From Firmicutes bacterium ADurb.Bin182 (lineage in GTDB: Bacteria > Bacillota > Clostridia > Christensenellales > CAG-138): a stretch of 35,566 nt of DNA. Numbering within the stretch: the first letter of the stretch is position 1; each line of letters opens with the position of its first letter. This document shows, piece after piece, positions 15,188 to 24,045 of this stretch. The stretch covers positions 1 through 35,566 of the forward strand of contig MWCU01000064.1 of assembly GCA_002070205.1 (NCBI GenBank), in the 5' to 3' direction. The notes under the pieces are model-generated. The model saw only the letters and a program-made list of their open reading frames with translations, was not told the DNA's origin and ran no database searches. The translations under genes were made by a program, and so were the position numbers.

Positions 15188-15204
15188 GATGACAACTAAT
15201 TACA
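15160..15204. promoter_or_regulatory. Two operator-like palindromes 31 bp apart
   Basis: TGCAATTAATTACA (15160-15173) is a 14-bp palindrome with one mismatch. GACAACTAATTACA (15191-15204) repeats its right half exactly and its left half poorly. Their centres are 31 bp apart, about three helical turns, and they flank the -10 region. They are the obvious candidates for binding by the AraR-like regulator at the end of the operon. That link is inference. Confidence 0.5.
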
Positions 15205-15297
15205 GAAGATACATATATATGCTTGAATTTAATGACATATTGGTGATATATTCTTTATACAAGGCACTTGCCTTAATTTGCAAAAGGAGAGATGAGA

Positions 15298-16491
15298 ATG
15301 AAAAAGGTAATGGTACTGTTACTGGTTCTGGCAATGGTATTCAGCCTGGTCGCGTGTACCGGCACTCCCGCTGCCGACACTCCTCCGAAGAGTGAAGCCC
15401 CTGCCGGCACGAAAGAGACTCCGCCGCCCGCCAAAGAGCCGACCGAAACTAAAAAATTGAAGATCGGCGTTTCCATCTGGAGTTCCACGGACACTCTGGG
15501 CAGCGAGGTCAAGACGATTCTTGACGCCGCGGCCGCCGCGCTGGGCGTTGAGGTCGTATATGTAGACCAGGGGCACATTTCCGAGCAAGTGACCGCATCC
15601 GTCGAGACGCTGGCTGCAGCCGGCTGCGACGGGATTATCATTTGCAATTCCTCTTCGGCCGAAATGACTTCCGTAATCAATACGTGCAACCAGTACGAGG
15701 TTTATGTGGCTCAATTCTTCCGCTACATAAACGAAGAGCTTAACCCGGACGAAAATGCGCTGGCAAAAGCTTCTCCGTACTATGTCGGAGCCGTGCATGA
15801 AGATGAAGTCGTTAACGGCAGAACCTTAGTGACGATTCTCGGAGAAAAAGGCTGCCGCAAGATCGCCGTTATGGGCTGGGAAGCCGGCGACGCTACGTTC
15901 CTCGGAAGACTTCAGGGTTATCAGGAAGGCGCCGCGGAATGGAATCAAGCCCACCCGGATGATCAGATGGTACTTCTCGAACCCCAGTACGGCGGCACGA
16001 CGTCCGATACCGGCAGATCGACCGCTGAAGCCATAATACAGGCCAACCCCGACATCGACGGCTTTATTGCGGCCGGCGGCGGCGGTGATCCGCTGATCGG
16101 AGCCATTGAAGCCATCGAGGCAGCCGGCAAGACGGGCATAATCAAAGTTGCGTCCACCGACTTCCTCCCCGACCTTGAAGCGAAGCTTAAAGGCGATGCT
16201 ATTGCGGTTGAATCCGGCGGCCATTATGCCGACCCGCTGTTTGCGTTCATGGCGGTTTATAATGCCGTCATCGGAAACTGGGAGACCTCCACGGATGATT
16301 ACTATGTGATCCACTTCCCGTACATGTATGTTGCTTCTCCGGACGACTATGCGGGTTATGAACAATACTTCAAACAGCAATTACCTTATAACGAAGAAGA
16401 GCTGAAGGCAATGGGCAGCATGTCTTTCGAAGAACTGTATGATGCCTGCGCGGCTCTGTCCGTCGCGGACGTACAGGCACGTCATGGTTGA
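15298..16491 (+). CDS. Sugar ABC transporter substrate-binding lipoprotein (CUT2 type)
   Basis: This lipid-anchored binding protein of the periplasmic-binding/LacI fold has 397 residues. The signal peptide ends in a lipobox SLVAC (lipidated C20), followed by a proline- and threonine-rich linker to about residue 45. The mature domain begins KKLKIGVSIWSSTDTLGSEV. It shows the repeating alpha/beta pattern of ribose/galactose binding proteins, with a hinge region near IKVASTDFLPD. ATG at 15298 is preferred over 15292 because AAGGAG (15284-15289) sits at the right distance only for 15298. A stem-loop follows the gene, then the two permeases and ATPase of the same system. The ligand is probably a sugar and cannot be named. 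Confidence 0.88.
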   Translation: MKKVMVLLLVLAMVFSLVACTGTPAADTPPKSEAPAGTKETPPPAKEPTETKKLKIGVSIWSSTDTLGSEVKTILDAAAAALGVEVVYVDQGHISEQVTASVETLAAAGCDGIIICNSSSAEMTSVINTCNQYEVYVAQFFRYINEELNPDENALAKASPYYVGAVHEDEVVNGRTLVTILGEKGCRKIAVMGWEAGDATFLGRLQGYQEGAAEWNQAHPDDQMVLLEPQYGGTTSDTGRSTAEAIIQANPDIDGFIAAGGGGDPLIGAIEAIEAAGKTGIIKVASTDFLPDLEAKLKGDAIAVESGGHYADPLFAFMAVYNAVIGNWETSTDDYYVIHFPYMYVASPDDYAGYEQYFKQQLPYNEEELKAMGSMSFEELYDACAALSVADVQARHG

Positions 16492-16509
16492 TTAACGTAC
16501 TGAGAGTCA

Positions 16510-16535
16510 GGGGCTGTTTTTTCACGAACAGCCCC
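16510..16535 (+). other. Intercistronic stem-loop after the binding-protein gene
   Basis: GGGGCTGTT (16510-16518) pairs perfectly with AACAGCCCC (16527-16535). No T-run follows, so it more likely protects the upstream mRNA or partly attenuates the downstream genes than fully terminates. Confidence 0.6.
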
Positions 16536-16598
16536 GAAGCATTATAAACAAAAAGAATTTACCGAATTCAACAAAAAACCGAACAAGGAAAGATGAAT

Positions 16599-17567
16599 AT
16601 GAGTATTAATGACAGAATACAAGCGCTAAAGACAAACAAGGTTTTCGGTCGGTTTTATGGCCTTGCTGTATTGCTTTTACTCGTCTTGATTTTCTGGTCG
16701 ATATTTATGCTGATAACCCCGGGCAACTTCGGCAGTCTGAATAATATGTATTTTTATTTTCAGTCGAGCATCATTTACTCTGTCGGAGCGTGCGGGTTTT
16801 ATTTTATTGTGGTTATGGGCTTGTTCGATTTCAGCATAGGCGCGAACGTCATACTGTCGTCCATTGTTGGCGTTATACTTTCAAAACAATACGGATATGC
16901 GGGACTTTTGATAGGCTGCATGCTCTGCGGCGCGCTTATCGGCTTTTTAAACGGATTTTTGTACATCAGGCTCAAGGTTCCTTCCATGATAGTGACCGTC
17001 GGTTTAATGTTGATTTATGAGAGCATAGCTTATTTTGCCGCAGGCGGTCAAAAGCAGACGCTGGATCAGCCTTTGCGCGCTTTCGGCAGCGCGCCGTGGA
17101 ACATAATCCTCGCGGTCGCGGCATTTTTGCTTGCAAGCTTCATCATTAAATATACAAAGGTCGGAACTTATTGCTATGCGATAGGGAGCAATGAGTTTGT
17201 TGCCAGCAATATGGGCATCAATGTCAATAAGTATAAGCTGCTCGGCTTTATACTGCTGCATTTTTTTGTGGGAATAATGGCGGTCCTCACGGTAAGCTAC
17301 GGCACGTCGATGACCGCGCTGACGGGCATGGCCTCTATGTCGCGCAATTTTACTCCGCTGATGGGCTGCTTTTTGGCGGTCGCTTTTAAAAAGCACGGAA
17401 CGCCCATACTCGCTATAATTATCGGCGGCATGATAATCTCCATTATATTCAACGGGTTTGTTGCCCTGGGCGCGCCGACAACCATCCAAAACGTCGTCAC
17501 GGGAGTAGCGCTTCTTACGATTGTCGCGCTCACGCTGAAATCCGAAAAGGGTGCCGTTGTCAAGTAA
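16599..17567 (+). CDS. Sugar ABC transporter permease 1 (RbsC family)
   Basis: This membrane subunit of a CUT2 sugar importer has about 322 residues and eight to ten hydrophobic helices. It includes the family signature region GLFDFSIGANVILSS and the loop AIGSNEFVASNMGINVNKYK, which corresponds to the conserved cytoplasmic coupling loop (usually AIGGNEEAARLSGI). ATG at 16599 is preferred to 16593, since AAGGAA at 16585-16590 is eight bases upstream of the former. The ATPase gene starts 11 bases after its stop. It pairs with the second permease at 19088, so the channel is probably a heterodimer. Confidence 0.88.
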   Translation: MSINDRIQALKTNKVFGRFYGLAVLLLLVLIFWSIFMLITPGNFGSLNNMYFYFQSSIIYSVGACGFYFIVVMGLFDFSIGANVILSSIVGVILSKQYGYAGLLIGCMLCGALIGFLNGFLYIRLKVPSMIVTVGLMLIYESIAYFAAGGQKQTLDQPLRAFGSAPWNIILAVAAFLLASFIIKYTKVGTYCYAIGSNEFVASNMGINVNKYKLLGFILLHFFVGIMAVLTVSYGTSMTALTGMASMSRNFTPLMGCFLAVAFKKHGTPILAIIIGGMIISIIFNGFVALGAPTTIQNVVTGVALLTIVALTLKSEKGAVVK

Positions 17568-17578
17568 GGAGAGTAGAT

Positions 17579-19075
17579 ATGGAAGAAATGGTACTACAGG
17601 CGAAAAACATAAGCAAGTCATTCGGTATAACCAGAGCCGTCCGGAATGTTTCGCTCGACTTTAAAAAGGGCGAGATTCGCGGCCTTATCGGGGAAAACGG
17701 CTCGGGCAAATCCACGTTCGTTTCCATGCTGGCGGGCATCCTTCCGATAGATAAAGGCAGTTTTATATTGGAAGATGAAGAATTGAAAATCAAAAACCAG
17801 GTCGAAGCGAACCGCAAGGGCATTTCGATAATCGTTCAGGAAATGGGCACGCTGCCGGGCATTACCGTAGCAGATAACATTTTTCTCGGAAGCGAAAATC
17901 AGTTTATCAAATTCGGGATAAAGAAAACATCGTCGATGAACCGCGCCGCAGCGAAGCTGCTCGAACAATACGGATTCGGCCATATAAGCGCTTCGACGAT
18001 GATAGACCATTACAATTTTGAAGACAGAAAACTCATTGAGATTGTCAAGGCAACTCATTTTAACCCGAAAATACTTATAATCGATGAAACGACCACGGCA
18101 TTGAGCCAGTACGGGCGGGAAGAGCTCTATAAACATATGGAGCGCTTTAAAAACAACGGACGAACGGTCATATTCATTTCGCACGACCTCACGGAAGTGC
18201 TTGAACATACGGATTACATTTCGGTGCTGCGCGACGGAGAATTGATAGATACGGTTGAAAGCAATAATGTGAACGAAGACGATTTAAAGCGGCTGATGGT
18301 TGGCCGTGAGCTGAAAAGCCGCTATTATCGCACCGATTTCGGGGGAAACATCTCCGGCGAGGTTGTGATGTCCGTCGAAAACCTGACCGTTCCCGAAGAA
18401 ATCGACGAAATAAACTTCGAATTGCACAAAGGGGAAATACTCGGCTTCGGGGGGTTAAGCGAATGCGGAATGCACGAAGTCGGCAAGGCTATATTCGGGG
18501 CATCCTTTGACCGGAGCGGGACAGTTAAGCTCGAAAACGGCAAAACGGTCAATTCCGTGCCGGACGCTATCAAAAACAGCATTGCTTACGCTTCCAAAGA
18601 CCGCGACAATGAATCGCTTGTATGCAACAGCTCTATTCGCGACAACATCTGCCTGCCGTCCATCGGCGATCTTTCGCAAAACGGGATACTGAGTTCAAAA
18701 AAGATGAACGAGCACGCATTAAAGCATGCGCAGCTTGTCAGCGTTAAGATGACCGGAATAGACCAGTTTGTTTCCGATCTGTCCGGCGGCAACAAGCAAA
18801 AGGTCGTTCTGGCGCGGTGGCTGGGAAAAGACTCCGACATCCTTGTATTGGACAGTCCCACCCGCGGCATCGACGTAAAAGTCAAAGCCGATATATATGA
18901 AATGATGAGCGACCTTAAAAGAAAAGGCAAGTCGATCATAATGATATCCGAGGAAATTCAGGAGCTTATTGGTATGTGCGATCGCGTCATCATTATGAAG
19001 AGCGGCAAAATAAGCGGCGAATTCCTAAGAGACGAGCAGCTTGGCGAAGAAGATCTCATCAAGAAAATGGTTTAA
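17579..19075 (+). CDS. Sugar ABC transporter ATPase, two-domain RbsA/MglA type with unusual motifs
   Basis: This 498-residue tandem ATPase drives the importer. Domain 1 has a perfect Walker A GENGSGKST (38-46), a Q-loop near VQEMG and a Walker B with catalytic glutamate (KILIIDE, 164-170). Its signature motif is unrecognisable: DHYNFEDRKLIEI stands where LSVGQQQMVEI is normal. Domain 2 is the reverse. It keeps LSGGNKQKVVLARW (401-414), lacks the Walker A lysine (GGLSECGMHE, as in family members) and has LDSPTRGID instead of LDEPTRGID, so the catalytic glutamate is replaced by serine. One complete composite ATP site therefore remains. RBS AAGGAGAG precedes the ATG. Confidence 0.9.
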   Translation: MEEMVLQAKNISKSFGITRAVRNVSLDFKKGEIRGLIGENGSGKSTFVSMLAGILPIDKGSFILEDEELKIKNQVEANRKGISIIVQEMGTLPGITVADNIFLGSENQFIKFGIKKTSSMNRAAAKLLEQYGFGHISASTMIDHYNFEDRKLIEIVKATHFNPKILIIDETTTALSQYGREELYKHMERFKNNGRTVIFISHDLTEVLEHTDYISVLRDGELIDTVESNNVNEDDLKRLMVGRELKSRYYRTDFGGNISGEVVMSVENLTVPEEIDEINFELHKGEILGFGGLSECGMHEVGKAIFGASFDRSGTVKLENGKTVNSVPDAIKNSIAYASKDRDNESLVCNSSIRDNICLPSIGDLSQNGILSSKKMNEHALKHAQLVSVKMTGIDQFVSDLSGGNKQKVVLARWLGKDSDILVLDSPTRGIDVKVKADIYEMMSDLKRKGKSIIMISEEIQELIGMCDRVIIMKSGKISGEFLRDEQLGEEDLIKKMV

Positions 19076-19087
19076 GGGGTAATTCGA

Positions 19088-20068
19088 ATGTCGGAACAAA
19101 AAACTTTTGAGAATAGCAGGAAATTTCTCGGCAAAGTCATCAATGCTCCGGATAAACAGGCATTGCGAACCATGATGCCGCTGGTCGGGCTCATTGCGAT
19201 AATCGTGATTTTTGCTTTTCTGACGGATATGAAGATAGTGCAAACCAAAAGCATCAATTTGATACTGAGCCAGGTTTATGTGCTGATGATCGCCTGTTCG
19301 GGCGTTTTTATGGTAATGACGGTGGGCGGACTGGATTTCTCCCAGGGCTCTTTGCTCGGCCTCTCGTCCATAGTTATAAGCTACCTCTCGTTCCACAGCA
19401 TGCCGCTTGCTATCGTTGCCGGCATCGTTACGGGCGCGCTTATCGGCGCATTCAACGGCCTCATTCACGTCGCGTTCAAGATACCGTCGTTTATAGTGAC
19501 TATCTGCTCAATGTTTCTGTTCCGCGGCATATGCGCTTACTTGACAACGGACGCGCCCGTTGCGGCCAAAACGACCATTACCGTTTTTAACGAAACATGG
19601 ATCAATCTCTCGCTTACGTTTGCCGTGCTGCTTATCGTATTTCTGGTATTCAGGTTCACGAAGCTCGGCATAAGCCTTAAAGCTATCGGCGCCGGCGAAA
19701 CTGCGGCGCGCTTTTCCGGCATACGCACAAAGCGGATCAAGTTTTTGGTTTTCGCGGCCGCGGGGGCGATAACGGGCTTCGCTGCTTTTCTTAACGTTGC
19801 AAAAGTCGGCTCGATCACCGCGACCTCGGGAAGCCAGCTGGAAACGCAAATACTCATCGCGCTTGTTCTGGGGGGGCTGCCCATTATGGGCGGCGCGAAG
19901 GTACACTATTCGAGCGTTATAGTCGGCACGCTGATGTTTTGCATCCTTCAAAACGGTTTGGTAATGGTCGGGCTGGACAGCGCCGAGCAGCAGCTGGTCA
20001 AAGGCATAATTTTCGTGCTTGTCGTCGCGCTGACGATAGACAGAAGGTCATTGAGAGTTATAAAATAA
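19088..20068 (+). CDS. Sugar ABC transporter permease 2 (RbsC family)
   Basis: This second membrane subunit of the same importer has 326 residues and an N-terminal cytoplasmic extension of about 30 residues before the first helix. The conserved segment TVGGLDFSQGSLLGLSS and the coupling loop AIGAGETAARFSGIRTKRIKF are closer to the family consensus than those of permease 1. AAGGGG lies at 19075-19079, ten bases before the ATG, and the gene starts 12 bases after the ATPase stop, so they are co-transcribed. Confidence 0.9.
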   Translation: MSEQKTFENSRKFLGKVINAPDKQALRTMMPLVGLIAIIVIFAFLTDMKIVQTKSINLILSQVYVLMIACSGVFMVMTVGGLDFSQGSLLGLSSIVISYLSFHSMPLAIVAGIVTGALIGAFNGLIHVAFKIPSFIVTICSMFLFRGICAYLTTDAPVAAKTTITVFNETWINLSLTFAVLLIVFLVFRFTKLGISLKAIGAGETAARFSGIRTKRIKFLVFAAAGAITGFAAFLNVAKVGSITATSGSQLETQILIALVLGGLPIMGGAKVHYSSVIVGTLMFCILQNGLVMVGLDSAEQQLVKGIIFVLVVALTIDRRSLRVIK

Positions 20069-20102
20069 CAAATAATTTTTATAAAAAGAAAGCACTGACT
20101 TT

Positions 20103-21263
20103 ATGGCAAACAAGAAGAGGTCCGGCAACAACAATCTAAAATACGTAAGGCTTTATGATTGGGTAACCTCATGTATAAACAACGGCGAAATGCGTTTGGG
20201 TTCCAAGCTTCCTTCGGAGATCATGCTGTGCAACAAATTTGAAATTTCCAGGCAGACGGTAAGGACCGCCATGGACTTTTTGGAAAAGGACGGCTATGTG
20301 AGGCGTGTCCGGGGCAGCGGAACCTATGTCGCCTATGACGTATTGGGAAAAGACGCGAACCAGAAGACGGTGGGATTGCTGATAAGCTATTTCACCGAAT
20401 ACCTGTTTCCGCATGTTTTTTCGGGTATCGAATCGGAACTGTCCAAAGCTAACATAGGCATAGATATCGCGGTCACATATAACCGCATCAACGTCGAGAC
20501 TATGTTTTTACAGCGGATGCTCAGCTCCAACGTATCGGGCATAATAATCGAAGGAACTAAATCGGCGTTCCCCAACCCCAATATCAATTTGTACAAAGCT
20601 CTGGAGCAGCGCGGCATACCGATTATTTTTTTTCACAATCATTACAACAATCTAAGCTACAGCAGCGTCGAGATGAGCGATGAGCAATGCGTTTACCTGC
20701 TGACGAAAAGGCTCATTGAGAACGGGCACAAGCGTATCGCCGCCATATTTAAATATGACGATCTTCAGGGAATAGAGCGTTATAAGGGCTTTTTGAAGTG
20801 CATGGCGGACAACAGGCTGAAGATCGACGATGAGTGCATAAGATGGTACTCGACCGAGGATTTCGATTATTGCTTATCAATAAAGGGGCTTAACGCGTTT
20901 TTCAAAAAGATTTCCGATTGTACCGCAATAGTCGCGTATAACGATGAAATTGCGGTGAAGGTGGTGGATTTCTTAAACGGCAAAGGCATTCGTATTCCGG
21001 ACGATATTTCCATGGTTTCCGTTGATGATACGCATCTTCTCAATATGACCAATATCGACATGGTCAGCGCCGTTCATCCCAAAATGGAGTTGGGGCGCAT
21101 GGTCGCAAGGAACATCATAAAAATGATGTCCGATAAGAACTGGAAGACCAATGATTACTCATACAGGTTTCCTCCGCTTATCAGCGACGGCTGTTCGATA
21201 AAAAATTTGAACGAAAAACCCGAAAGAAAAAAAGAGCGGTACGCTCAACAAGCGACAAGCTGA
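20103..21263 (+). CDS. AraR-like transcriptional regulator (GntR winged helix plus LacI-type sensor)
   Basis: This 386-residue regulator has an N-terminal GntR winged helix (about 12-80: SKLPSEIMLCNKFEISRQTVRTAMDFLEKDGYVRRVRGSG in pieces). A sugar-binding LacI/periplasmic-type domain follows (from TVGLLISYFTEYLFP, with the hallmark DDISMVSVDDTHLL). This is the AraR architecture, which represses sugar-uptake operons until the sugar binds. It closes the sugar ABC operon and probably acts at the palindromes near 15160-15204. The ribosome site is weak (AAAGAAAG). The last 215 bases of the gene are repeated perfectly at 34569-34783, marking the edge of an inserted segment. Confidence 0.88.
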   Translation: MANKKRSGNNNLKYVRLYDWVTSCINNGEMRLGSKLPSEIMLCNKFEISRQTVRTAMDFLEKDGYVRRVRGSGTYVAYDVLGKDANQKTVGLLISYFTEYLFPHVFSGIESELSKANIGIDIAVTYNRINVETMFLQRMLSSNVSGIIIEGTKSAFPNPNINLYKALEQRGIPIIFFHNHYNNLSYSSVEMSDEQCVYLLTKRLIENGHKRIAAIFKYDDLQGIERYKGFLKCMADNRLKIDDECIRWYSTEDFDYCLSIKGLNAFFKKISDCTAIVAYNDEIAVKVVDFLNGKGIRIPDDISMVSVDDTHLLNMTNIDMVSAVHPKMELGRMVARNIIKMMSDKNWKTNDYSYRFPPLISDGCSIKNLNEKPERKKERYAQQATS

Positions 21264-21268
21264 CGGCA
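21049..21268. repeat. Left copy of a perfect 220-bp direct repeat
   Basis: These 220 bases are identical to 34569-34788 at every position I compared. Identity begins at CCAATATCGACA and ends at TGACGGCA. This copy forms the 3' end of the AraR-like gene. Outside the repeat both flanks differ completely. Confidence 0.97.
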
Positions 21269-21756
21269 AAATGATCGAAGAGAGCATTCTTTGGTACGGG
21301 CGTTTGCGCATTATTGATGTAGAGATACCTTGCATGCAGATTCCGCGCAAGTGTGTGATATCATTAAAAGTCAATGGTTTCCTCTGTCTCATAGCATACA
21401 ATTCGATGAACCTTTGCAAACGATTTGCTAAACAGCATAGAGATGGAACGATCCTGTCTCAGCAACAAGAAAGTCAGAACTGCAATTTATTACGCCCTAC
21501 CGTATATTGCATACGAAAGGGCAGTAACAAAGGCTGGGCGCGACGCCACAACGACGCAATGCTCCGTCGAAGCTCAGGATAGAACTACACAACATAACTC
21601 CCGGGTGACAATCGTGTGCCCCGGTAATTACGTTATATATCCGCGCTTCCATTGAAAACATTTTTACATGAGTAAAACCTCCGCCCGGCGGCTGGTCTCA
21701 ATTCTCATCAGCAGGCCTCAGCGGCACAGATCTTGGAAGGTCCGTCCGGAATTCTC
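21269..21756. other. Stretch without a recognisable gene at the island's left edge
   Basis: Short plus-strand frames (from ATG 21271 and inside 21425-21655) have no ribosome sites and no family resemblance. A piece reading NKKVRTAIYY around 21470 faintly recalls the start of a serine recombinase, but the catalytic serine context is missing. I see no terminator for the minus-strand operon ending at 21757. Confidence 0.4.
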
Positions 21757-22398
21757 CTAAATGAAATAGCACTGGAATTCAAACGGGCTGACTTGCAGGG
21801 GCTTCTTTTCAACCGTTCCCGCTACTTCCTCCTGTGTCATCCTTAAAACTGTTCTTTCAAGCTCTTTGTATTCCTCGGATTCATAGATTTCCGAGGGGGG
21901 ATCAACAACATTGCCTTCACACAAGAAGTCCTTCATCTTCTTGCCTTTTTCACGGCCTTTTTTACAATGCATATCATATGCCTCAGGCGGAATTTCGGGT
22001 AAAATACCACGTTCAAACTCCTTGCGAACAACAGTCATCAGAACGCCAACCGTCAAGTCTTTTTTGCTTTTGCACAGATAGCGAATTGCCTGTGCAGCAT
22101 AGGACTGTCTGTCAATATCATTATATGGGTGCAAATTCTTCATCCTATTCAGCGTGTCCACCACAACCGGCGCCATAGGATCGGCCAAACCAATATCTTC
22201 AACGGAGATAATTGCAAGTCTCCGCCATAGCATTTCTTCCATTTGCTCGCTGGTGATATACATTTCATATGCTATTCGAACAGCCAGATCCACCTTGTTA
22301 CGCCGAATCGTTTTATGAAGTCCTTCACGCAGTTCGTCTGCTGTGTAGCCATTGCGAGAAATGACATTTGACCACGGATCATACGATAAGAAATCCAT
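21757..22398 (-). CDS. Stand-alone C-terminal domain of a RarA/MgsA-type AAA+ ATPase
   Basis: The 213-residue protein corresponds to the C-terminal half of replication-associated recombination protein A (RarA/MgsA). It has the lid and oligomerisation region with hallmark segments RRLAIISVEDIGLADPMA and YAAQAIRYLCKS. The AAA+ core with Walker A and B is absent. It starts cleanly at an ATG preceded by AAGGAGAGAGGAAA, so it is an independent gene and not a truncation. It is the last gene of the kinase-isomerase set. Without ATPase motifs it cannot act as RarA. It may interact with DNA or with the metabolic proteins, but its function is unknown. Confidence 0.75.
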   Translation of the reverse strand: MDFLSYDPWSNVISRNGYTADELREGLHKTIRRNKVDLAVRIAYEMYITSEQMEEMLWRRLAIISVEDIGLADPMAPVVVDTLNRMKNLHPYNDIDRQSYAAQAIRYLCKSKKDLTVGVLMTVVRKEFERGILPEIPPEAYDMHCKKGREKGKKMKDFLCEGNVVDPPSEIYESEEYKELERTVLRMTQEEVAGTVEKKPLQVSPFEFQCYFI

Positions 22399-22514
22399 TT
22401 TCCTCTCTCCTTACATTTTAAAGCAGTTTTATATCCAGTATCCAATTTAAACATAATTAATCCACTAAATCAGATACATAAATTATTGCTCATTGTGCGT
22501 AAGCAGCACCTTCC

Positions 22515-23435
22515 TCAAACGTGTTGCTTCATAAAGTCTTCCACTTCATTTTGTGTTACGGCACCGCTGCGCGCTCCAGTATACAGAATAGACCTGTTAG
22601 CGGCTGCTATAGCAAACCTTCCGGTCTCCAATAAAGGCCATCCCGCCAAGTATGCGTGTAAAAATGCCCCGTTGAAGGTGTCACCCGCGCCGGTGGTATC
22701 CTCAGGCACGATGTCATAAGCCGGCAGACGGATCTCCTGCCCATTAGATAAAATTCGGCAGCCTTGTGAACCAAGTGTCACCAGCACGATACGAGCATAC
22801 GAAAGCTTATTCAAATCCTCTTCCGAGCCGTACTGTTCCGCTGCGACTTCGTTAAGCGAAATAATATCCGCTAATTCAAAATAGAATTGATCGTCAATGC
22901 AGGCGCCCGAAGTGAATGTACTGCATTCGGCATCCAACATAATACGCACGCCATTGCTCTTGCAAGCGGAAAACAATTGCTGATGATTAGGAAAAGTCTT
23001 AAAATCAGACATCAGTCCATAGATAAACGATGCGTTTTTAAGAGTCTTGCATGCATCTACATCCAAGACAGCTACCGGCTTTTGGCGGTTTTCATACAGC
23101 ATTATTGTCCGCTCGCCGTTGTCGGGGTTTAATAGAATCGCGGTTCGCATATTGACGTAGCCGGGCAACACATGCACAAAGCGCGTATCCACACCATATT
23201 TGGTAAACGAGCCAAGCAAAAGCTCCGTATCCTCATCGTCTCCCAAAGCGGTGAACATAAACACCGGTGTGCCCAGCATAGACATCACACAAGCCGCATT
23301 AGCCACCATACCTCCTGGCAATGTTTCCTGGAAGCGCACAAAGAATTTATCACCCACCACAATATCCTGCAGGCACCTGTAATAATTGTCAGCCGAGACA
23401 TTACCAATGGCGACCACATATTTTTTGTCCATCAT
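22515..23435 (-). CDS. PfkB family carbohydrate kinase
   Basis: This ribokinase-like sugar kinase has 306 residues. It has the N-terminal PfkB signature region (LPGGMVANAACVMSMLGTP) and the C-terminal ATP and catalytic motif DTTGAGDTFNGAF with its aspartate base. The lid region is consistent with monomer or dimer sugar kinases such as fructoselysine kinase FrlD. The ATG overlaps the end of the upstream 117-residue gene, and GGAAAAGAG precedes it. Within an operon containing a SIS isomerase and a GntR regulator, it probably phosphorylates a sugar derivative for the SIS enzyme. The substrate is unknown. Confidence 0.88.
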   Translation of the reverse strand: MMDKKYVVAIGNVSADNYYRCLQDIVVGDKFFVRFQETLPGGMVANAACVMSMLGTPVFMFTALGDDEDTELLLGSFTKYGVDTRFVHVLPGYVNMRTAILLNPDNGERTIMLYENRQKPVAVLDVDACKTLKNASFIYGLMSDFKTFPNHQQLFSACKSNGVRIMLDAECSTFTSGACIDDQFYFELADIISLNEVAAEQYGSEEDLNKLSYARIVLVTLGSQGCRILSNGQEIRLPAYDIVPEDTTGAGDTFNGAFLHAYLAGWPLLETGRFAIAAANRSILYTGARSGAVTQNEVEDFMKQHV

Positions 23436-23785
23436 AGCTCTTTTCCATAATTCGGGTCGTACGCGTCGATGTTCGAATTGTCCGGCACCGCACGGCCGAT
23501 GAAATGCCGTTGTATGTTATAGTAATTCACATCACCGCAGGCTACCAGCTTTTCAAGCGTTTCTTGAACAATTTCAATGCTTGGACTCTCCCAGAATGAA
23601 AAGAAGCGATATTCGCTGGACCATGAGCAATCGTATACGTCGCTCATCCATACGCCTTTTCCCTGAGCCTCCCTGTTGATTTCATTTACCTTGTCAATAA
23701 AACGCCGCCTCTCCTCTGCGTCCATTGCATACCATGGGTCAGCATGCTTCCATAACGCAATAAAGCCATATTTACGCTCTTTCAT
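23432..23785 (-). CDS. Small conserved protein, possibly dimeric alpha-beta barrel
   Basis: This 117-residue protein is rich in tryptophan and aromatic residues (FIALWKHADPWYAMDAEER, VYDCSWSSEYRFFSFWESPS). The order of strand (YGFIALW), helix (RRRFIDKVNEIN), strand and helix suggests a ferredoxin-like or dimeric alpha-beta barrel fold. I do not recognise a specific family. The start is well supported by AAAGGAATAGGA. It is translationally coupled to the PfkB kinase by overlap, so it probably serves the same pathway, perhaps as a mutarotase-like or regulatory partner. That role is a guess. Confidence 0.7.
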   Translation of the reverse strand: MKERKYGFIALWKHADPWYAMDAEERRRFIDKVNEINREAQGKGVWMSDVYDCSWSSEYRFFSFWESPSIEIVQETLEKLVACGDVNYYNIQRHFIGRAVPDNSNIDAYDPNYGKEL

Positions 23786-23790
23786 TATTC

Positions 23791-24045
23791 CTATTCCTTT
23801 CTGATATTATAAAGACACTGAAGGCGCTCTGCTACAGCCTCCGCGTTTTTTGTAATTGTCCATAAAGCATAATGCCGGCATACCTCAAGTATCACACCTT
23901 TGAAACCGTTTATGACATACTCCGGCGTGAAGCACACTCTATGGCGAGGTTGTAAAAATGATAGCAGTTCCGCCATGTAATAGCCGCAAATGGGCTTTTG
24001 TGTTCTTTGGTTTCGAAAATTCTGATTATTGATATTTTCAAGCAC
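23791..24045 (-). CDS. Small hypothetical protein overlapping the YjbQ gene
   Basis: This 84-residue frame starts with a GTG that overlaps the end of the yjbQ-like gene and stops five bases before the next gene. It contains no recognised motif. The C-terminal half (RVCFTPEYVINGFKGVILEVCRHYALW) could form two strands and a helix. No ribosome site is visible, so expression would depend on coupling to the upstream stop. It could also be the remnant of a longer gene. Confidence 0.45.
   Translation of the reverse strand: MLENINNQNFRNQRTQKPICGYYMAELLSFLQPRHRVCFTPEYVINGFKGVILEVCRHYALWTITKNAEAVAERLQCLYNIRKE

Noticed and set aside
15826..16380. A minus-strand frame opposite the sugar-binding protein
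   Set aside because: It is an antisense shadow of GC-rich coding DNA.
21271..21655. Short plus-strand frames at the island's left edge
   Set aside because: They lack a ribosome site and any recognised family. One reads faintly like a recombinase start but without the catalytic serine.
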